Source: Ilumatobacter coccineus (GTDB taxonomy: Bacteria > Actinomycetota > Acidimicrobiia > Acidimicrobiales > Ilumatobacteraceae). From it: a stretch of DNA of 39,188 nucleotides. The translations under genes were made by a program, and so were the position numbers. Below the pieces are notes generated by a model. The model was not told the DNA's origin. It searched no databases and saw only the letters and a list, made by a program, of their open reading frames with translations. Each line of letters begins with the position of its first letter. Position 1 is the first letter of the stretch. Below are positions 34,032 to 39,188 of the stretch, piece after piece. Location of the stretch: contig PDSL01000052.1 of assembly GCA_002748455.1 (NCBI GenBank), forward strand, positions 1 through 39,188. The letters are read 5' to 3'.

Positions 34032-34442
34032 TTACAGATTCGGGAAGAAAATCCCGATTTCACGCTCAGCGCTGGCGGCCGAATCACTGCCGTGCACCAG
34101 GTTTTCGGTCATGATCGTTCCGTAGTCACCCCGGATCGTTCCCGGCGCCGACTCCGCGGGGTTGGTGGCACCCATCATCGAGCGGACCAGGGCCCAGGTA
34201 TCTTCGGGGCCCTCGACCACCATGGCCACCACCGGTCCCCGGCTCATGAAGGCGACCAGATCGCCATAGAAGCCTTTACCGACATGTTCTTCATAATGAC
34301 GGGCCAGGGTGTTGTCGTCGAGTTGACGGAGCTCCATAGCGGCGAGGGTGAGACCTTTGGCTTCGAATCGGGAAATGATCTCGCCGACGAGCTTGCGTTC
34401 AACAGCGTCGGGCTTGAGCAGGACAAGAGAGCGATGAGACAT
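34032..34442 (-). CDS. ndk: Nucleoside diphosphate kinase
   Basis: Ndk transfers phosphate from NTPs to NDPs through a phospho-His. The 136-residue protein is complete: LVLLKPDAVERKLVGEII at the N-terminus, SRGPVVAMVVEG, GATNPAES, RGDYG, and NLVHGSDSAASAEREI with the active His and family signature. The start is ATG, with TAGCCT 8 bases upstream, close to the leaderless pattern. It sits between folC and mreB as in many actinobacteria. Confidence 0.96.
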   Translation of the reverse strand: MSHRSLVLLKPDAVERKLVGEIISRFEAKGLTLAAMELRQLDDNTLARHYEEHVGKGFYGDLVAFMSRGPVVAMVVEGPEDTWALVRSMMGATNPAESAPGTIRGDYGTIMTENLVHGSDSAASAEREIGIFFPNL

Positions 34443-34525
34443 GGAGATCGAGGCTAGCGGGACAATCCCACAAGGTTTCGTCGCCTGGCGGGATCAGGAT
34501 GAGGGTCGTCGATCCAGCTCAGCGA

Positions 34526-35815
34526 TCACCCGATCAAGCGCGTGAGCACCGGGCGGGCGGCGCCGGCCACATACAGGCTGCCGGCCACCAAGATCGCGTC
34601 ATCGGCATCGGCCTGGCGCAGGGCGGCGATACACGCCTCTTCGACCGAATCGTGGACATAGATCTCCTCACAGCCGAGTTCTCGGGCTGCTCGGGCCATC
34701 TCCACCCCGGTGCGACCTCGCGGCGACGGCGCGGTACAGGTGTGGACCACATCGAATTCATCAGCCCTCAACGCGGCGACCATCTCATCGGTGTCCCGCA
34801 GGGTGCCGACGACCAGGATGCGGCGACCTTCGGGTTGGAAGTCATCGAAGAAGACGCTGGCACACGTGTCGGCACCAGCTGGATTGTGGGCTCCATCGAG
34901 GACCACCAGTGGCTGGACCCCGAGGGTCTCAAAACGACCGGGGATCTCAACGCTGCCGAGGCCCTCACGGACCATCTCATCGTCGAGAGGGGCGGCAAAG
35001 AAGGTTTCCGCTGCGGTGAGGGCGATCGCTGCATTCTCACCCTGGTAGGCCCCATGGACCGGTAAGAACACATCGGTATAGACCGAAGTTGGCGTTCTCA
35101 GATCAAGCGACCGTCCCCCGACAGCGAGGGAATTGTCGACAACATCGAAGTCATCGCCGCGCACCAGGGTGCTCGCTCCCCCTTCCTGGCGAAAGATATC
35201 GACCAGTTCCGGCCGGGTTTCGCCGATCACCGCGGCGCTGTTCGGCTTGATGATCCCAGCCTTTTCCCGAGCGATATCAACCAGAGCTGGCCCGGCGAAC
35301 TCGGTGTGATCGAGGGCGATATTGGTCACCACCGCCACCTGGGCGTTGACCACATTGGTGGCATCCCAACGCCCGAGCATGCCGACCTCGATCACCGCCA
35401 CATCGACCGCCACATCAGCAAACCAGCGAAAGGCAGCCGCGGTCACCGCTTCAAAATAGGTGGGGCGGATACCGGTCAACTCTTCGACCGCGGCGATGCC
35501 AGCCACCTGTTCACCGAATTCGTCCGGGCTGATCGGCTCGCCATTGCGCCGAATCCGACCGGTGATGTGCTCAAGGTGGGGGCTGGTATAGGTCCCCACC
35601 GTCAAGCCGTGAGCCATCAAGAGGCCCGTGATCATCTGGACAGTTGAGCCCTTGCCGTTGGTGCCGGTGACATGGATCACCGGTTGGGCGTGCTGGGGGT
35701 CGGCCATCGCCGCACACAGCCCAGCGATGTTCTCCACGGTTGGAGAATCGATACGTCCGGTCTTGGTATACGAGGTGTGGGTATCGAGATAGGAAAGGGC
35801 GTGATCAAAATCCAC
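34526..35815 (-). CDS. folC: Folylpolyglutamate/dihydrofolate synthase
   Basis: This 429-residue Mur-ligase-like enzyme adds glutamate to folates (and often to dihydropteroate). Landmarks are the P-loop HVTGTNGKGST near residue 48, YTSPHLEHITGRI, EVGMLGRWDATN, AVVTNIALDHTEF, REKAGIIK, the middle-domain GRFE and DGAHNPAG near 312. The sequence is intact. The start is GTG, 66 bases downstream of clpX. In many actinobacteria valS precedes folC, but it is absent here. Confidence 0.94.
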   Translation of the reverse strand: MDFDHALSYLDTHTSYTKTGRIDSPTVENIAGLCAAMADPQHAQPVIHVTGTNGKGSTVQMITGLLMAHGLTVGTYTSPHLEHITGRIRRNGEPISPDEFGEQVAGIAAVEELTGIRPTYFEAVTAAAFRWFADVAVDVAVIEVGMLGRWDATNVVNAQVAVVTNIALDHTEFAGPALVDIAREKAGIIKPNSAAVIGETRPELVDIFRQEGGASTLVRGDDFDVVDNSLAVGGRSLDLRTPTSVYTDVFLPVHGAYQGENAAIALTAAETFFAAPLDDEMVREGLGSVEIPGRFETLGVQPLVVLDGAHNPAGADTCASVFFDDFQPEGRRILVVGTLRDTDEMVAALRADEFDVVHTCTAPSPRGRTGVEMARAARELGCEEIYVHDSVEEACIAALRQADADDAILVAGSLYVAGAARPVLTRLIG

Positions 35816-35881
35816 GTTGTGGGATTTAATCGCCGTCAGGAGCGAACCACTCCCCCATAGCCGGAACGACTTGAGATGGGA

Positions 35882-37156
35882 TCAGCTAGCGGCCCGACGA
35901 GGGCGCATCTGGGTTCGCTGGATCAAGGTGGGAACCGATCGGTCATAGACCGCGTCAGCATCGACCACCACCTTGCCCACATCGGTACGATCCGGAAGCT
36001 CATACATGGTGCCGAGAAGGAGATCTTCCAGGATCGCTCTCAGACCACGAGCCCCTGCCCCTCGCCCGATAGCCACCTCAGCGATCGCATTGAGCCCCTC
36101 ATCGGTGAACTCGAGCTCAACATCTTCGAAGTCGAAGATCTTTTGATACTGACGAACCAAGGCATTCTTCGGCTGGGTCAAGATCGCCACCAGGGCATCT
36201 CGGTCCAGTGAATGGACCACTCCGATCGTCGACAGTCGACCGACAAACTCGGGGATCATGCCGAAACTGATCAAGTCTTCGGGCAAGGCCTTGACAAAGA
36301 TCTCACCGGGATCGGATTCGGCTCGGGTCTTGACCTGGCCTCGGAATCCCACCCCGCCATCGTTGACTCGGCGCTCGATGATCGTTTCGAGTCCAGCGAA
36401 TGCTCCACCGAGGATGAACAAGATATTGGTGGTGTTGAGGTTGATGAACTCTTGCTGGGGATGCTTGCGTCCCCCCTGAGGCGGAATCGATGCAACCGTG
36501 CCTTCGAGGATCTTCAGCAGGGCTTGTTGGACCCCTTCACCGGACACATCGCGGGTGATCGACGCGCTCTCGCTCTTGCGGGCGATCTTGTCGATCTCAT
36601 CGATATAGATGATCCCGGTCTCGGCCCGCTTGATATCAAAATCCGCTGCCTGCACCAGTTTGAGCAGGATGTTTTCAACATCTTCGCCGACATAGCCGGC
36701 CTCGGTGAGCGCGGTGGCATCAGCGACAGCAAAGGGCACATCGATCATGCGGGCCAGGGTTTGGGCTAGATGGGTTTTGCCGCAGCCCGTGGGACCAAGA
36801 AGGAGGATGTTCGACTTCTGCAGCTCAACCTCATTGCGCCGCCCCAGCATGGTCGCTTGCTGATACTGGATGCGCCGATAGTGGTTGTAGACCGCGACCG
36901 AGAGGATCTTCTTGGCCTGGTCTTGGCCGATCACATAGTCGTCGAGGAAGGCACAGATCTCACGCGGTTTGGGCGGGTCGGCCACAGCGATGTCGTCGCT
37001 GTCGGGCACCTCTTCATCGATGATCTCGTTGCACAGGTCGATGCACTCATCACAGATATAGACCCCTGGGCCAGCGATCAGCTTGGCAACCTGCTTTTGC
37101 GACTTGCCGCAAAACGAGCACTTCAAAAGCTCACCGGTGTCACCAAATTTTGCCAT
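35882..37156 (-). CDS. clpX: ATP-dependent Clp protease ATP-binding subunit ClpX
   Basis: This 424-residue AAA+ unfoldase feeds ClpP. It has an N-terminal zinc-binding domain with CSFCGKSQ and CDECIDLC, Walker [10 protein letters not shown], pore loop GYVGEDVEN, Walker [14 protein letters not shown], the [13 protein letters not shown] block and a sensor-2 GAGARGLR. It is complete and normal in length. The ATG is preceded by GGGAGG at 8 bases. It is separated from clpP by 113 bases that appear to hold a promoter. Confidence 0.96.
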   Translation of the reverse strand: MAKFGDTGELLKCSFCGKSQKQVAKLIAGPGVYICDECIDLCNEIIDEEVPDSDDIAVADPPKPREICAFLDDYVIGQDQAKKILSVAVYNHYRRIQYQQATMLGRRNEVELQKSNILLLGPTGCGKTHLAQTLARMIDVPFAVADATALTEAGYVGEDVENILLKLVQAADFDIKRAETGIIYIDEIDKIARKSESASITRDVSGEGVQQALLKILEGTVASIPPQGGRKHPQQEFINLNTTNILFILGGAFAGLETIIERRVNDGGVGFRGQVKTRAESDPGEIFVKALPEDLISFGMIPEFVGRLSTIGVVHSLDRDALVAILTQPKNALVRQYQKIFDFEDVELEFTDEGLNAIAEVAIGRGAGARGLRAILEDLLLGTMYELPDRTDVGKVVVDADAVYDRSVPTLIQRTQMRPRRAAS

Positions 37157-37213
37157 TGCGATCGCCTCCCTTCTGTCTCCCTCATCACTGCGGCGATCTG
37201 ATGCCGCATCACG

Positions 37214-37219
37214 ACGTTA
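37214..37219 (-). promoter_or_regulatory. Possible -10 element of clpX
   Basis: On the minus strand TAACGT lies about 57 bases before the clpX ATG, giving a leadered mRNA with the GGGAGG site. A small CCCCG/CGGGG hairpin (37246-37258) just upstream, after the clpP stop, may end clpP transcription. No T-run or good -35 is visible. Confidence 0.3.
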
Positions 37220-37269
37220 GCCCTCACGACGGTAGTCGGTTGGTCACCCCGCAGCGGGGATCGAGCACG

Positions 37270-37902
37270 TTAGCGGATCGCTGTGGCAGTGTTGACGACC
37301 TCGCGCGAGGTGAGCACCTGGTCGATCAAGCCATACTCGAGCGCTTGCTCAGCTTCGAGCACGAAGTCTCGATCGGTGTCGGCATGGATCTTGTCCAGCG
37401 GCTGTCCGGTATGGGCTGCCAGGATCTGTTCCAAGAGATCACGCATCCTCAAGATCTCGTTGGCGGCCAGTTCCAGATCGGTGACCTGGCCGTAGCCCAC
37501 CTGACCATAGGGCTGGTGCAAGAGAACCCGACTATGGGGCAAGGCGAGGCGCTTGCCCTTGGTCCCCGCTGCGAGCAGGACCGCTGCCGCTGAGGCTGCC
37601 TGCCCCAAACAAATCGTGGCGATGTCGTTGCGGATGAACTGCATCGTGTCATAGATCGCGAACAAGGCGGTGATATCGCCACCGGGGCTATTGATATAGA
37701 TATTGATGTCCTTGTCGGGATTCTCCGACTCGAGGTGGACAAGCTGGGCGCACAGCAAGGACGCGATCTGATCATCGATCGGGGTTTGAAGGAAGATGAT
37801 GTTGTCCTTCAGGAGCCGGCTGTAAAGGTCATAGGCCCGCTCTCCCCGACTGGTCGTCTCGACGACGCTGGGGACCAGATGGTTGGTGGCGTCGAGATTC
37901 AC
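37270..37902 (-). CDS. clpP: ATP-dependent Clp protease proteolytic subunit ClpP
   Basis: This 210-residue serine peptidase is the proteolytic chamber for ClpX. The catalytic triad is visible: Ser in [11 protein letters not shown], His in LLHQPYG, Asp in [26 protein letters not shown] forms the oxyanion region. Only one clpP copy is seen, while actinobacteria often have clpP1-clpP2 in tandem. The start is GTG and overlaps the tig stop by 4 bases (GTGA), so the two are coupled. Confidence 0.95.
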   Translation of the reverse strand: MNLDATNHLVPSVVETTSRGERAYDLYSRLLKDNIIFLQTPIDDQIASLLCAQLVHLESENPDKDINIYINSPGGDITALFAIYDTMQFIRNDIATICLGQAASAAAVLLAAGTKGKRLALPHSRVLLHQPYGQVGYGQVTDLELAANEILRMRDLLEQILAAHTGQPLDKIHADTDRDFVLEAEQALEYGLIDQVLTSREVVNTATAIR

Positions 37903-39188
37903 GCCTCCTCGGACCCATCATCTTGAGACGGGCCCATGATCAACTCAGAATCGAGAACCTGACCAGCCTCATCGACGATCTCAACCCGGTCGAGGAGCCA
38001 GTCGATCGCCTTGTTCTTGAGGATCTGAGCCCGCAGCTCGGGCACCGCGCCGTTTTGCTCGTGGAGACGACGAATCTGGGATGCCTTCTGGCCAAACTGC
38101 ATCGCCATGCGGGCGTATTCAGCTTCGATGTCGTCATCGGTGACTTCGAGGTCTTCGGCGACAGCGACCGCCCGAAGGGCCAGATCAGCCTTGGCGGCTT
38201 CTTCAGCTTGAGGACGGGTGCCCTCAAGAAGCTGCTGGGGACTTTGGCCGGTGGCCGACAACCAGGCATCGATATCGATGCCTTGGGCTTGGAGCTGGCG
38301 CACCAGGTTTTGCAGCCGGTTGTTCATCTCAGCCTGGACCATCGGCTCGGGAGCATCGATGTCGACCAGAGCGACCAGAGCGGTGATCAGCTTGGGCATC
38401 ACTTCCTGGCGGGTCTGCATCAGCTTGGACTCGGTGACCCGCTCGGACAGCGCTGCTTCCCAATCAGCGATCGTCTCAAACTCCCCGATGGTGTCGGCAA
38501 CCCACTCGTCGGTCACCTCGGGCAGTTCGAGCACCTGGACCGACTCGATCGTGACCGAGAGGTCAGCCTCTTCTTCGGTGCCCTTGGGGGTGGTGGTGAA
38601 CTCGACCACATCACCGACCTTGGCTCCGATCAGATGATCGTCGAAGTCGTCAGAGACCCATCCCTGGCCGATCTCATAGGACCAGCCTTCGGTATTGAGA
38701 CCGGGTGCCGGCTCACCATCTCGGGTACCGACGAGATCGAGGGTGAGATAGTCGCCGGATTCGATCGGACGCTCAACATCGATCAGGGTGCCATGGGCCT
38801 TGAGCTCAGCGGCGCGAGCCTGTTCGAGCTCGTCATCGGTGGGATGGGGCGAGGTGACCTCGATACGCAGGCCGCCATAGCCGGGCACGGTGATGACCGG
38901 ACGGACCTCACACTCAGCTTCGAATTCGACAAGACCTTCGTCTTCGCCACCGGTCACCTCGACCTCGGGTGTGGCGATCAGATCGATCTCGTGCTCTTGG
39001 ACCGCCTGAGCGACATATTTGGGGATCGCGTCGCGAAGGGCCTGCTCACGGGCAGGCCCGACCCCAATTCGAGCCTCGAGCAGACGCCGAGGTGCTTTAC
39101 CATTACGAAAACCGGGAAGCTTGACTTCCCGAGCGATCGCCTTGAACGCCAGATCGATGTCCTTATCGAACTCGGTCTCATCGACCTC
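37899..39188 (-). CDS. tig: Trigger factor, N-terminus outside window
   Basis: Trigger factor is the ribosome-bound chaperone and prolyl isomerase. The frame is open to the window edge and 429 residues are visible. It begins in the ribosome-binding domain ([11 protein letters not shown] is the conserved loop near visible residue 25). An FKBP-like domain follows ([15 protein letters not shown] onward), then the helical C-terminal domain with [15 protein letters not shown]. The probable start lies only a short way outside. It overlaps clpP by 4 bases. Confidence 0.95.
   Translation of the reverse strand, partial: EVDETEFDKDIDLAFKAIAREVKLPGFRNGKAPRRLLEARIGVGPAREQALRDAIPKYVAQAVQEHEIDLIATPEVEVTGGEDEGLVEFEAECEVRPVITVPGYGGLRIEVTSPHPTDDELEQARAAELKAHGTLIDVERPIESGDYLTLDLVGTRDGEPAPGLNTEGWSYEIGQGWVSDDFDDHLIGAKVGDVVEFTTTPKGTEEEADLSVTIESVQVLELPEVTDEWVADTIGEFETIADWEAALSERVTESKLMQTRQEVMPKLITALVALVDIDAPEPMVQAEMNNRLQNLVRQLQAQGIDIDAWLSATGQSPQQLLEGTRPQAEEAAKADLALRAVAVAEDLEVTDDDIEAEYARMAMQFGQKASQIRRLHEQNGAVPELRAQILKNKAIDWLLDRVEIVDEAGQVLDSELIMGPSQDDGSEEA

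Noticed and set aside
37246..37258. Rho-independent terminator after clpP
   Set aside because: The stem is only about five pairs with a three-base loop and no T-run follows; kept only as a remark.

Overview
The window (about 60% GC by eye) looks like a chromosomal segment of a high-GC actinobacterium, most likely class Acidimicrobiia. The main reason is the right-hand gene order, all on the minus strand: tig-clpP-clpX-folC-ndk-mreBCD-mrdA-rodA-radical SAM-DUF2344-rne-rplU-rpmA, then obg-proB. The actinobacterial PspA, the cydBDC block, GTG starts and leaderless promoters fit too. No tRNA, rRNA, CRISPR array, insertion sequence or prophage was seen.

Layout. 1-4268 (+): end of cydB, then cydD and cydC (cytochrome bd oxidase and its exporter). 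4255-5739 (-): a histidine phosphatase fused to a PfkB sugar kinase. 5852-10178 (+): a tightly packed purSL-purQ-purC-like operon. All three products keep the fold signatures of their purine-synthesis families but have lost the catalytic motifs. 10179-12545 (-): a MoxR AAA+ ATPase and a CoxE-like VWA protein, divergent from a CbbX/SpoVK-like AAA+ protein (12631-13989, +). 14080-18451 (+): acyl-CoA dehydrogenase, a membrane/coiled-coil protein, MurJ and PspA. 18448-20800 (-): obg and proB. 20891-23147 (+): a damaged dGTPase gene and a frameshifted LPXTG surface protein, sitting between obg and its usual partners rpmA/rplU. 23242-39188 (-): ribosomal proteins L27 and L21, RNase E/G, the radical SAM pair, the rod-shape/elongasome genes, ndk, folC, clpX, clpP and most of tig. 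No gene-free stretch exceeds 300 bases.

Two themes stand out. First, the 5.85-10.2 kb operon is a candidate undescribed system: an uninterrupted, overlapping set of pseudoenzyme relatives of FGAM synthase (PurS/PurL and PurQ) and SAICAR synthetase (PurC). PurQ has Gly at the nucleophile position, PurL lacks the SEHC, ETHNHP, GGRTGRDGIHG and GKDSxNN motifs, and PurC lacks GKVRD, SAFD, RGYL, DTK and DE. Second, several conserved genes (dgt, the TIGR03960-type radical SAM gene, rodA, mrdA, probably the phosphatase-kinase fusion) carry clean internal deletions at single junctions, and the LPXTG gene has a one-base shift. This could be assembly damage, a damaged lineage or real deletions, and it can be settled by mapping reads.

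Regulation: at least seven starts share the pattern TAnnnT, then 6-7 bases, then ATG/GTG with no Shine-Dalgarno sequence, which predicts leaderless mRNAs. mreB and clpX instead have strong Shine-Dalgarno sites.
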